64,000 bases of DNA from Massilia sp. IC2-477. GTDB lineage: Bacteria > Pseudomonadota > Gammaproteobacteria > Burkholderiales > Burkholderiaceae_D. The notes beneath the pieces are model-generated. The model was not told the DNA's origin, ran no database searches, and was given only the letters and a program-made list of their open reading frames with translations. Of this stretch, positions 53,577 to 61,680 are shown piece after piece. The stretch is from positions 34,591 to 98,590 of the forward strand of contig NZ_JAJFEQ010000015.1 of NCBI RefSeq assembly GCF_020707265.1, in the 5' to 3' direction. Position 1 is the first letter of the stretch; every line of letters begins with the position of its first letter. A program made the position numbers and the translations under genes.

Positions 53577-54845
53577 TCAGCGGTTGATGGAGACGCGCTC
53601 GGCGTTGTTGAAGCTGTCGGTGCCGGCGATGACGACCTTGTCGCCGGGCTTCACGCCCGACATGATCTCGACGGCGGAAATGCTGGTGGCGCCCAGTTGT
53701 ACCGGGGTGCGCACGGCGATGCCGTCGCGCACCACGTAGGCATGGCGGCCGCCTTCGCTCTCGACGAAAGGCCCGCGCGGCAGCATCACGACGTTCGGCT
53801 TCTCTTCGATCAGGAGGCGTGCGGTCACGCGCTGGCTCTGGCGCAAGCCCTTGGGCTGCTCGCCGTCGAAGCGCACGCGCGCCAGCACCTGGTTGCGCAC
53901 CACTTCCGGCGACAGCGCGGACAGCTTGCCGGTCGCCTTCCCGCTCGGCAGGGTGATCTCGGCATTCATGCCAAGGCCGATGTCGGCCACATAGGTTTCC
54001 GGCACCTCGACCTCGACTTCGAGTTTGGACAGGTCGACCAGGGTCATCAGGGGCGCGTTGGCGGCCACCACCATGCGGTTCTGGACGTTCAGGGTGCCGA
54101 TGAAACCGTCGACCGGCGCGCGCACGGTCAGCTCGTCGACGCGGCGCTGGGCGTTGGCCAGCGACAGGCGCTGGCGTTCCAGCTCGTTGATCTTGGTCTT
54201 CAGGGCCAGCTGGACGTCGTCGCTTTCCAGGCCGGCGGCCTGCGAAGCGTGGCGGGCGCGGATCTCGGCCGAGCTCAGGGCGTCCTTGGCGCGCTGGTAG
54301 TCGATCTTGGCGATGATGCCCACCTGGGCCACGCTCTCGTAGCGCTCCAGGGTGCGCTGGGCCGACAGGCGGTCGATCTCGGCGGTGTCGGCATCGCGCT
54401 TGGCCAGCAGCTTCTGCTTGCGCGCCAGGATCTGCTGGCGCGCCACCTCGGCCTTGAGCTGCTCGTAGCTCGAGGTCTCGCGCTTGAGTTCATCGGTCAA
54501 GTCGGGCGACTCCAGCACGGCCAGCACGTCGCCCTTCTTGACGGTGTCGCCGGCGGCGACCTTCAGGTTGACGGTGCTTGGTGCGGTCGAATACAGGGTC
54601 GGGCTGACGGCGGCCACGATGCGGCCGTTGACCGAGGCGTCGCGCACCAGGGTGCCGCGGGTGACTTCGGCGATGCGCAACCTGGCTTCGCTGACGGAGT
54701 GATCGCTGCTGGTCCAGGCGCCGAACACGGCGGCGCTGACGCTGAGAATGGCAACCGCGCCGCCTACCCATAGCGCACGGCGCTTGAGCTTGTGGACCGG
54801 TGCCGGAGTGAGGACGGCGTCTTGGTGTGAGGTATCGCGGATCAT
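53577..54845 (-). CDS. HlyD/MacA-type periplasmic adaptor protein
   Basis: 422 residues from ATG 54845; a TTG seven codons earlier is possible but lies inside an inverted repeat. One N-terminal helix (RALWVGGAVAILSVSAAVFGAW), barrel-sandwich parts (GRIVAAVSPTLYSTAPSTVNLKVAAGDTVKKGDVLAVLESPDL, VDELTVRAPVDGFIGTLNVQNRMVV), a long coiled-coil hairpin between them (~110-235), and beta-barrel and membrane-proximal domains at the end. Adaptors of this type bridge an inner-membrane pump to an outer-membrane channel; no TolC gene is present here. It is the first gene of the four-gene exporter unit and of a 9-gene minus-strand run. Confidence 0.9.
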   Translation of the reverse strand: MIRDTSHQDAVLTPAPVHKLKRRALWVGGAVAILSVSAAVFGAWTSSDHSVSEARLRIAEVTRGTLVRDASVNGRIVAAVSPTLYSTAPSTVNLKVAAGDTVKKGDVLAVLESPDLTDELKRETSSYEQLKAEVARQQILARKQKLLAKRDADTAEIDRLSAQRTLERYESVAQVGIIAKIDYQRAKDALSSAEIRARHASQAAGLESDDVQLALKTKINELERQRLSLANAQRRVDELTVRAPVDGFIGTLNVQNRMVVAANAPLMTLVDLSKLEVEVEVPETYVADIGLGMNAEITLPSGKATGKLSALSPEVVRNQVLARVRFDGEQPKGLRQSQRVTARLLIEEKPNVVMLPRGPFVESEGGRHAYVVRDGIAVRTPVQLGATSISAVEIMSGVKPGDKVVIAGTDSFNNAERVSINR

Positions 54846-54858
54846 GGCATCTTCTAGT

Positions 54859-54880
54859 GACAACATTGGACGATGTTGTC
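54859..54880 (-). promoter_or_regulatory. Inverted repeat GACAACAT-N6-ATGTTGTC before the adaptor gene
   Basis: A perfect 8-bp inverted repeat with a 6-bp spacer, 14-35 bp upstream of ATG 54845. The minus strand also reads TTGACA at its upstream edge, so the repeat overlaps a possible -35 box and is well placed as a repressor operator. A second short repeat (AAGCAC-CAA-GTGCTT) lies ~20 bp further upstream. Confidence 0.5.
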
Positions 54881-54944
54881 AATGCACAATCCGTGCCAAG
54901 CACCAAGTGCTTGATTTTGCTGAGAATGTTATTGCTGCGTCCGG

Positions 54945-54991
54945 TGTCCGGACTGTCCGTCAATACATATGACGGACAGTCCGGCCGGACA
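54945..54991. promoter_or_regulatory. Hairpin with four TGTCCG/CGGACA hexamers upstream of the exporter run
   Basis: GGACTGTCCGTCA (54950-54962) - ATACATA - TGACGGACAGTCC (54970-54982) is a perfect 13-bp inverted repeat. Hexamers start at 54945, 54954, 54973 and 54986. It lies 9 bp past the stop of the PQQ dehydrogenase gene and ~100 bp before the adaptor start. There is no T tract, so it is not a standard intrinsic terminator; it may be an operator that shares its motif with 24931-25036. Confidence 0.5.
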
Positions 54992-54999
54992 CCCGGCCA

Positions 55000-56775
55000 T
55001 CACTTTGGCGGCTTCTGCTTCTGCGCGTAGGTACCGACGATCTCGCCCTTGCCGATCACATGGCCCTGCATCGCCTGCAGCAGCTGGTCGCGGTCGGCCC
55101 CGAACGGCACATCCAGCATGGTGTCGAGCGCATATACCTGGAAGTGGTAGTGGTGCGGCTTGTCGCCCACCGGCGGCTTCGGCCCGAAGTAACCCATCGA
55201 GCCGCGCGTGTTGCGGCCCTGGAGCACGCCTTCAGGATCGGTCAGGCGTGGCTGCTCCTGCAGGCCTTCCGGCAGGCTGGTGACGTTCGCCGGGATGTTC
55301 CAGGCCAGCCAGTGCACAAAAGGCGTGACCGGCTTCGCGTCCGGGTCTTCCATGACGATGGCGTAGGACTTCGCGTTCGGTACGGCGCGCCAGGCCAGGG
55401 CAGGGGAGACGCCATCGGCATACTCGCTGTATTTCTGGTCCATCGGGCTATTTGCCTTGAAGCTGGCCGAGCTGACCGTGAGCGTGCCCTGCGACTGGGT
55501 CTCGGGACGCTTGTTCGCCAGCGGCACGCCATTGCCCTTGTTGGCCTGCTGCTGCATCGCGGCCGCCGGCGCCATCGCCGTCAGGTTGCCGGGCTTGCCG
55601 GCACTGTGAGCGATGCGGTAGATGACGCCGTTGCCGTCGTCCGCCATCAGCAGCGAGCCGTCCTTGGCCCAGGCCAGGCCGACCGGGCGGGCGATGTGGG
55701 TTTTTCCGCCATCGGTCAGGAAGCCGGTGACGAAGGGCTCGACCGACTTCGGCTGGCCGCCTGCGAAGCGCACCCGGACGATCTCGTAGCCCGACGCCTG
55801 GGCGCGGTTCCAGGAGCCGCGCATGGTGACGAAAGCGTCGCCGCTGTATTCCGCCGGGAAGCCGCCGCGATGGCCGAACACCATCTGCATCGGCGCCGCG
55901 TGGGCGGTGTAGCCCAGCACCATCGGCGTGCTCCGCGCCTTCCATTCTTCCTTCTTGATCTCGCCCACCGGCGTGCTCTGCGGGTAGATCTCGCCGGCGC
56001 CGTAGACGTGCGGCCAGCCGTACATCTTGCCCATCTCGATCTTGTTGATCTCTTCCTGCTGCTGCTCGTCGCCGAGGAAGTCGATGCCGTGATCAAAAGC
56101 CCACAGCTCGCCGGTCTGCGGATGCCAGTCGAAGCCGATGGTGTTGCGCAGGCCGGAGGCCCAGATGCTGCGCTGCTGGCCGTCCGGCGAGACGCGCAGG
56201 ATGGTGGCGTTCTCGGGATTGCTCTCGTTGCAGGCATTGCAGGTGCTGCCCACGGTGATATACAGCATGCCGTCCGGGCCGACCGCGATGGTGCGGTTCG
56301 GGTGCTGGCCCGAATCTGGCAGGTCGCCCAGCAGGAGCTTGAGTTCACCGAGGCGGCCGTCGGGCCGGATGTCGGCCACGAACAATTCCTTGACGGTGAC
56401 GAGATAGAACTTGTTGTCCTTGATCGCCATGCCGTGCGCGCCGGCGCGGTTGGCCACCTCCACCGGCGCGCCATCAGCCTTGCCGTCGCCGTTGGCATCC
56501 TTCAGCAGCAGCACGTCGCCCTGGTCGCGCCGGCTCACATAGATGTCGCCGTTCGGCGCCACCGCGATGATGCGGACATTCTTCAGGCCCGTGGCGAAGG
56601 GCGTGACCGTGAAGCCCTGGGGCGCGCGGATGCCCTTCATGCGCTCCGGCGTCGCTTCCACCTTGGCGGGCTTGAAGACGTTGGCGGTGGCGCTGGCGCG
56701 GGTGCCGTCGCCCTGCTGGGCGCAGGCGCTGCCAACTGCCATGGCCAGCACCGTCGTGGTGAGAACGCGTTTCAT
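55000..56775 (-). CDS. Soluble PQQ sugar dehydrogenase fused to PEBP (YbhB/Raf-kinase-inhibitor-like) domain
   Basis: 591 residues from ATG 56775 (AGGAC upstream). Signal peptide (VLTTTVLAMAVGSACA-Q). Residues ~35-410 form a six-bladed glucose/sorbosone dehydrogenase-type propeller: GFTVTPFATGLKNVRIIAVAPNGDIYVS, HPNRTIAVGPDGMLYITVGSTCNAC, GLRNTIGFDWHPQTGELWAFDHG and PVGLAWAKDGSLLMADDGNGVIYRI. From ~445 on a PEBP domain follows (SPALAWRAVPNAKSYAIVMEDPDA, FVHWLAWNIP, NTRGSMGYFGPKPP). The propeller would oxidise aldoses or pyranoses in the periplasm using PQQ. The fusion is in one uninterrupted frame, and its role is unknown. Confidence 0.88.
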   Translation of the reverse strand: MKRVLTTTVLAMAVGSACAQQGDGTRASATANVFKPAKVEATPERMKGIRAPQGFTVTPFATGLKNVRIIAVAPNGDIYVSRRDQGDVLLLKDANGDGKADGAPVEVANRAGAHGMAIKDNKFYLVTVKELFVADIRPDGRLGELKLLLGDLPDSGQHPNRTIAVGPDGMLYITVGSTCNACNESNPENATILRVSPDGQQRSIWASGLRNTIGFDWHPQTGELWAFDHGIDFLGDEQQQEEINKIEMGKMYGWPHVYGAGEIYPQSTPVGEIKKEEWKARSTPMVLGYTAHAAPMQMVFGHRGGFPAEYSGDAFVTMRGSWNRAQASGYEIVRVRFAGGQPKSVEPFVTGFLTDGGKTHIARPVGLAWAKDGSLLMADDGNGVIYRIAHSAGKPGNLTAMAPAAAMQQQANKGNGVPLANKRPETQSQGTLTVSSASFKANSPMDQKYSEYADGVSPALAWRAVPNAKSYAIVMEDPDAKPVTPFVHWLAWNIPANVTSLPEGLQEQPRLTDPEGVLQGRNTRGSMGYFGPKPPVGDKPHHYHFQVYALDTMLDVPFGADRDQLLQAMQGHVIGKGEIVGTYAQKQKPPK

Positions 56776-56932
56776 GAAGCGGTCCTTTCTTGTCATTCGT
56801 TATAGGGATACTTGCGCTCACTCATCCTGACATTTCCGGACTCGTCTGTATGTGGGGGAACGAACGCAGTTCGACGCCGCTGCGTGACAAAGCTTGAACA
56901 TTCACGGGCCGAGCGGCTGTTACGATCACCGC

Positions 56933-58510
56933 ATGCCCGCCATCCCTGCTTCGCTCCTGCGTCTTCTCCCCGACCGTCTCAATCCCGCCGCCGATCGCGA
57001 GCCGCCCTCGCACTTCTTCACGCCCGAGGAAATCGGCCGCCTGCACCGCGCAGGCGCAGACCCCGATACCGCGCTCGACGACCAGACCTGGCACGACCTG
57101 CTGCTGGAAGACTGGGAAGAGCGGCTGGCGCAGGGCAGCAGCATCTTTGGCCGCCAGATGCTGCATCGGCGCCTGCGCGCCGGGCTGGGTGACGCCGACT
57201 GCACCGCTCTGACGGGACGCCTGCGCGGACTGCTGGACGATCCGGCGCGGCTCGACGCCCTGACTATGGCGCTGCGCCCGCTGCGCCATGCCGAAACCGA
57301 GCTTGCCGGCCTGCTGTTCGGCGACGAGGCGTTGCCGCAGGCGCCGGCCTGGGTCCGATGGCTATGGGCGCTGCCGCTGTTCCTGCTGCTCTCGCTCGGC
57401 CTGCTCATTACCCAGCCGCTCGGCTGGATCGCCACGCTGGCCGCGGTCGCGCCCCTGATGGCGCTGCAGATTCGCTACCACCACCGCATCGAAGCCTGGA
57501 AGAACACGCTGGAGAGCCTGAATGCGCTCCTGGCCGGCAGCCACGCGCTGGCGCAGCTGGGCGGCCCGCTGCTGGAAGCTTTCGTTGAAGCGCGTATGGA
57601 AGCGACGCGCCTGCACAAGCGCCTGGCGCGCCCGCTGCTGCTGCGCATGATCCCCGGCGGCGACGCCTACCTGAACTGGTTCGCCGCCCATAACGTCAGC
57701 CGCTACTGGAAGACCATCCGCATCGTGGAAGCGTCGCGCGACTTCCTGCGTGCCTGCTACCTGCAGGGGGCCGAACTGGAAGCCGACGTCACGCTGGCGC
57801 GCCACCTGCGCACCCGGGCGCACTGGTGCTGGGCCGAGCGCTCGGCGCCGCGCACCCTGGTGCTGGCGGACGGCATCCACCCGCTGATGGACGGGGCCAG
57901 TCCCCTGACGGTCGGCCTGGACGGGCAGGGCGCCTTCGTCTCCGGCCAGAACGCCTCGGGCAAGAGTACATTTTTACGCATGGTGGGCCTGAACCTGGTC
58001 GCGGCGCGCGCCTTCGGCTTCTGCTACGCGAGGGAAGCGCGCCTGCCGGCGCTGCCGGTGCGCGCCAGCATGCAGAACGAGGATTCGCTGCTGGGCGGCG
58101 AAAGTTTATATATGTCGGAGCTGCGCCGGGCGCGCGAACTGCTGGAGGGAAGCCGCCGGACGTCCGGCATCTGCCTGATCGACGAGGTCTTCCGCGGCAC
58201 CAACCACCTGGAATCGGTATCCGCCGCCGCTGCAGTGCTGGAAACGCTGTGCGAGCGCGACCTGGTGCTGGTGTCCTCGCACAACCTGGTACTCGCGCGC
58301 ATTCTGGCCGGCAAGCTGGAAGCCTTCCGCATCGACACGACGAGCGGCGCGCCGGCGCTAAAACCGGGCGTGCTGCGCGAACCGAACGGCATCGCGCTGC
58401 TCTCGACCCAGGGCTTCGGCGCCCGCATCGAGGGCAGGGCGGCCGAGGTGGCGCGCTGGCTGAGCGCGCACCTGGCGGAACCGGAACCGGCCGCCGTCAA
58501 CGCCGCTTGA
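56933..58510 (+). CDS. Membrane-anchored MutS-like ATPase
   Basis: 525 residues from ATG 56933. The C-terminal ~220 residues are a MutS domain-V ATPase: Walker A VSGQNASGKSTFLRMVG, MQNEDSLLGGESLYMSELRRARELL, Walker B ICLIDEVFRGTNHLES and VSSHNLVLA. Upstream lies the helical lever-like domain. Two membrane helices are at ~140-185 (WLWALPLFLLLSLGLLITQPLG, IATLAAVAPLMALQI). There are no mismatch-recognition domains I-II, so it is not mutS proper. Similar short MutS-like proteins occur widely with unknown role. The last 14 bp overlap the end of the convergent transferase gene. It diverges from the PQQ dehydrogenase gene. Confidence 0.85.
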   Translation: MPAIPASLLRLLPDRLNPAADREPPSHFFTPEEIGRLHRAGADPDTALDDQTWHDLLLEDWEERLAQGSSIFGRQMLHRRLRAGLGDADCTALTGRLRGLLDDPARLDALTMALRPLRHAETELAGLLFGDEALPQAPAWVRWLWALPLFLLLSLGLLITQPLGWIATLAAVAPLMALQIRYHHRIEAWKNTLESLNALLAGSHALAQLGGPLLEAFVEARMEATRLHKRLARPLLLRMIPGGDAYLNWFAAHNVSRYWKTIRIVEASRDFLRACYLQGAELEADVTLARHLRTRAHWCWAERSAPRTLVLADGIHPLMDGASPLTVGLDGQGAFVSGQNASGKSTFLRMVGLNLVAARAFGFCYAREARLPALPVRASMQNEDSLLGGESLYMSELRRARELLEGSRRTSGICLIDEVFRGTNHLESVSAAAAVLETLCERDLVLVSSHNLVLARILAGKLEAFRIDTTSGAPALKPGVLREPNGIALLSTQGFGARIEGRAAEVARWLSAHLAEPEPAAVNAA

Positions 58511-60209
58511 GCGGCTTGCCATTCGCGATCACTTCGCGGCAATCGCCGCGCATGGTGGCGTCGTCGTAGTCGGTCCAACCGTAGCTGTCGACGTAGCGCT
58601 TGTGGCGCTTCAGGGCCGGGTTGAGGAAGCTGCGGTCGAGCTGCTCGCCGGGGTAGCGGATGTCGGCCATGTCGAGCAGGGTGTGGAACATGTTCTCGGT
58701 CGAGAGCCGGGCCTCGCGGTGGCGCCGCAGTTGCGCGACCTTGTCCGGGAAGCGTTCGCCATAGCTGCCTGAATACCAGACAAAGGCCGGCACGTGGAAT
58801 TCGTATTGCGTGTTGTGGCCGTGGAAGCCCAGCGTGCACGACTTGTCGTACAGCGTCTGGCCATGGTCGGCCACGTACAGCATCGAGGCCGGCAGGCCGC
58901 TGTCCTTCAGCACCCCGATCACGTTGGCCAGGAACCAGTCGGTGTACAGGATGGCGCTGTCGTAGCTGTTGTTGATCTGCGGTTCGATGCGCGGGTCGGT
59001 GTAATTCGGCTTCTCCATCTGCTGGAGCGACGGGAGCCAGCGGTCGAATTCCTTTGGGTAGCGGTGGCCGTAATTCCAGTGGCTGCCCAGGGTGTGCAGC
59101 ACCACCAGCACCTTCTGGGCCGGGTCGGCGACCGCGCGCCGCAGCGGCTCCAGCAGCACCGCGTCCAGGTTGGAGGCGCCCGAGACGCCGCCCAGGTTCA
59201 GGAACAGGACCTCGTCCGCCTCCTGCGCGAACACCGACACCGGGGTGTCGAACTTGCCGAACGAGACCTGGTTCGAGATCCAGAAGGTCTTGAAACCGGC
59301 TTCCTTGAAGGCCGAGAGGAAGGATTTTTCCGAGAAGCCGTCCTTCAGGCTCTGCATCGCGGGCTTGCGCGAGATGATCACCGGGACCGACAGGCGCGTG
59401 GCCGACACCGGCGTGATCACGTCCTTCAGCATGACCAGATTGTCTTCCTTGCCGAGCAGCGGATTGGTCTCGCGCGTGTAGCCGTTCAAGCTCCAGCGGT
59501 CGAAGCGCGAGGATTCGCCCAGCACCAGCACCACGACCTGGGGGCCGTGCTCGTCGCCCGACTGCTTCGCATGGAAACGGAAGGCGGCGCTGCGCCGGTT
59601 CAGCTCGGCCAGGTAGACGCGTTCTTTATAGAAGTCGACGCCGCGCGCGCTCAGGCCGAAAGGCCAGGAGCGGGAGACCAGCGCCAGGTCGACCGGCGGC
59701 CTGGCCCAGCCGGGCAGGGACGGTAAAGCCAGCGCCGCCGCGCAGGCGCCGAGCGCCGCTACTACCAGCCAGCGCGAGCGGTCGGCCCAGTCGAAGTCGC
59801 GGCTGCGCCAGGCCACCGCCCAGGTCGAGCCGAACCACAGCAGCACCCCCAGCAGCACCGCACCCAGCAGCCAGGCTTTCCCGCCCAGGAATTCCAGCGC
59901 CTCGCTGGGGCTGGTCTCGGCGATGACGCCGAGGTGGTGGGTCGAGATGCCCTGTCCATAATAGACAAGCAGGTAGAGCTCGACCGGCAGCGCCAGGAAG
60001 GCCGGCAGCAGGGCCCAGTGGAACCAGGCCGGCCGCTTGCACAGGGCCCAGGCCGCGATCCAGGAGAAAACGCCGGCGCCGAACAGCTGCCAGGCACTGC
60101 CGTCCTGCGCGCCGCTCGCACCCAGCAGGCGGGCGGCGAAGGGCATGCTCGAGAGCAGCGCATAGCTCAGCAGCAGGTAGAGGTTGGCGGGACGCAGGAG
60201 ACGGGACAT
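58497..60209 (-). CDS. Phosphoethanolamine transferase (EptA/CptA-type, sulfatase fold)
   Basis: 570 residues. Four to five N-terminal membrane helices (to ~residue 180), then a periplasmic alkaline-phosphatase/sulfatase domain: VVLVLGESSRFDRWSLNGYTRETNP (the nucleophile after GE is Ser rather than Thr, as in CptA-like members), VSATRLSVPVIISRKP, VVLHTLGSHWNYGHRYP and the metal site YVADHGQTLYDKSC...GHNTQYEFHVPAFVWYS. The enzyme moves phosphoethanolamine from phosphatidylethanolamine to lipid A, core sugar or another glycan; the acceptor cannot be read. Its 3' end overlaps the MutS-like gene by 14 bp in convergent orientation. Confidence 0.9.
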   Translation of the reverse strand: MSRLLRPANLYLLLSYALLSSMPFAARLLGASGAQDGSAWQLFGAGVFSWIAAWALCKRPAWFHWALLPAFLALPVELYLLVYYGQGISTHHLGVIAETSPSEALEFLGGKAWLLGAVLLGVLLWFGSTWAVAWRSRDFDWADRSRWLVVAALGACAAALALPSLPGWARPPVDLALVSRSWPFGLSARGVDFYKERVYLAELNRRSAAFRFHAKQSGDEHGPQVVVLVLGESSRFDRWSLNGYTRETNPLLGKEDNLVMLKDVITPVSATRLSVPVIISRKPAMQSLKDGFSEKSFLSAFKEAGFKTFWISNQVSFGKFDTPVSVFAQEADEVLFLNLGGVSGASNLDAVLLEPLRRAVADPAQKVLVVLHTLGSHWNYGHRYPKEFDRWLPSLQQMEKPNYTDPRIEPQINNSYDSAILYTDWFLANVIGVLKDSGLPASMLYVADHGQTLYDKSCTLGFHGHNTQYEFHVPAFVWYSGSYGERFPDKVAQLRRHREARLSTENMFHTLLDMADIRYPGEQLDRSFLNPALKRHKRYVDSYGWTDYDDATMRGDCREVIANGKPLKRR

Positions 60210-60371
60210 TCGGCTCGGTTGGCGGGGAAATCGGCTATTATCCCGTCTTTATCGCCGGAAATACACTGTCTTGCCAGCATCGAACCAGGCTGGTTTGTCG
60301 CAAGCTTGCCACATCTGCCACGGTAAACCGCCGTTAACCCCGGCCGCAGGCTTGACCGGCGGGCAAAGCGG

Positions 60372-60400
60372 TTGACCCACTTGCGCATCGGGTCTATACT
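60372..60400 (+). promoter_or_regulatory. Strong sigma-70 promoter of the str operon
   Basis: TTGACC (60372-60377), a 17-bp spacer, TATACT (60395-60400), ~170 bp upstream of rpsL. The leader contains a hairpin GGGACT-AGGTTTC-AGTCCC (60495-60513) flanked by GGGCC/GGCC arms. The 364-bp gap from 60210 also carries the upstream region of the divergent transferase gene; nothing else is recognisable in it. Confidence 0.8.
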
Positions 60401-60573
60401 CGCGAGTTCTCGATTTATTCTGCACATGGTATACGCATTCGCGGCCGCTCCTTCGGTGAGTGGCTTTCGTCGCCTCTGCTGTGGGCCAGATGCCGGGACT
60501 AGGTTTCAGTCCCCGGGCCAGCGCAACACCGGCCTGGGTCATCAACGTAGTAACTTTGTTGGATTTTTGAACG

Positions 60574-60960
60574 ATGCCAACCATCAATCAACTGATTCGC
60601 AAGCCGCGTGAAGCCGCGGTTGTGAAGAGCAAGTCGCCGGCACTGGAAAACTGCCCGCAAAAGCGCGGCGTTTGCACCCGTGTCTACACCACGACCCCGA
60701 AGAAGCCGAACTCGGCACTGCGTAAGGTCGCTAAAGTTCGCCTGACCAACGGTTTCGAAGTCATTTCGTACATCGGCGGTGAAGGCCACAACCTGCAAGA
60801 GCACAGCGTCGTCCTGATCCGCGGCGGCCGTGTGAAAGACTTGCCGGGTGTGCGTTACCACATGGTCCGCGGCGCACTGGATACCCAGGGCGTGAAAGAC
60901 CGTAAGCAGGCTCGCTCGAAGTACGGTGCAAAGCGCGCCAAAGCCGGCGCCAAGAAGTAA
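60574..60960 (+). CDS. rpsL: 30S ribosomal protein S12
   Basis: 128 residues; MPTINQLIRKPREAAVVKSKSPAL through TTPKKPNSALRKVAKVRLTN to GVKDRKQARSKYGAKRAK is full-length S12. S12 lies at the decoding centre. Lys43 and Lys88 are the streptomycin-sensitive wild-type residues, and Asp89 (the RimO methylthiolation site) is present. It is the first gene of the str operon, with a strong promoter ~170 bp upstream. No rpoC gene lies before it in this window. Confidence 0.99.
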   Translation: MPTINQLIRKPREAAVVKSKSPALENCPQKRGVCTRVYTTTPKKPNSALRKVAKVRLTNGFEVISYIGGEGHNLQEHSVVLIRGGRVKDLPGVRYHMVRGALDTQGVKDRKQARSKYGAKRAKAGAKK

Positions 60961-61026
60961 TCCTGCCCTGTCACAGACAGGTCACATTAAAAAGTTAAGT
61001 TGAGCCGGCCGGAAGGCCGAGTAAGT

Positions 61027-61068
61027 GAAAGATCATGAGGGTCTTTCGCGAGTGCGGACCCCGCACTC
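61027..61068 (+). promoter_or_regulatory. Intercistronic hairpins between rpsL and rpsG
   Basis: Two stems in the 132-bp spacer: GAAAGATC-ATGAG-GGTCTTTC (61027-61047, one G-U-type pair) and GAGTGCGG-ACC-CCGCACTC (61050-61068, perfect). In E. coli the S12-S7 spacer is where S7 binds str mRNA to control its own operon. These hairpins are candidates for the same role (inference by position). Confidence 0.5.
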
Positions 61069-61092
61069 AACTGAAGATAGGAAGGAATTGAA

Positions 61093-61563
61093 ATGCCACG
61101 TCGTCGTGAAGTACCCAAGCGCGAAATCCTGCCGGATCCGAAATTCGGCAACACCGATGTCGCCAAGTTCGTCAACGTTCTGATGCTGTCCGGTAAAAAA
61201 TCGGTCGCTGAAAACATCATCTACGGTGCGTTCGAATACATCCAGTCCAAATCGGGCAAAGACCCGCTGGAAGTGTTCACGACCGCGATCAACAACGCCA
61301 AGCCGATGGTGGAAGTCAAGTCCCGCCGCGTCGGTGGCGCCAACTACCAGGTGCCAGTGGAAGTTCGTCCGGTTCGTCGTATGGCGCTGTCCATGCGTTG
61401 GTTGCGCGAAGCCGCAAACAAGCGCAGCGAAAAATCCATGCCGCAACGCCTGGGTGGTGAACTGATGGAAGCGGCTGAAATGCGCGGTGGCGCAATGAAG
61501 CGCCGTGACGAAGTGCACCGCATGGCAGAAGCGAACAAGGCGTTCTCGCACTTCCGCTTCTAA
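61093..61563 (+). CDS. rpsG: 30S ribosomal protein S7
   Basis: 156 residues; PRRREVPKREILPDPKFGN, VAKFVNVLMLSGKKSVAENIIYGAFEYI and the C-terminal KRRDEVHRMAEANKAFSHFRF are typical S7. It nucleates assembly of the 30S head and binds 16S rRNA near the E site. AGGAAGG precedes the ATG. It is the normal second gene of the str operon, and it probably represses the operon by binding the rpsL-rpsG spacer as known in E. coli. Confidence 0.99.
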   Translation: MPRRREVPKREILPDPKFGNTDVAKFVNVLMLSGKKSVAENIIYGAFEYIQSKSGKDPLEVFTTAINNAKPMVEVKSRRVGGANYQVPVEVRPVRRMALSMRWLREAANKRSEKSMPQRLGGELMEAAEMRGGAMKRRDEVHRMAEANKAFSHFRF

Positions 61564-61680
61564 GCACATGGCCAAACCCCTTCGGGTGGTGCGGCCTGCA
61601 GTATCCGTTGTTCAGGCCGGGCGCGTTTTGATCCTCAAAATGTTGCCCGGTTTTGTCCATTCAAAGATTTAGGAAAAATT

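Noticed and set aside
54950..54982. Intrinsic terminator for the PQQ dehydrogenase gene
   Set aside because: The 13-bp stem is perfect, but no T tract follows on either strand; its repeated TGTCCG hexamers suggest an operator instead.
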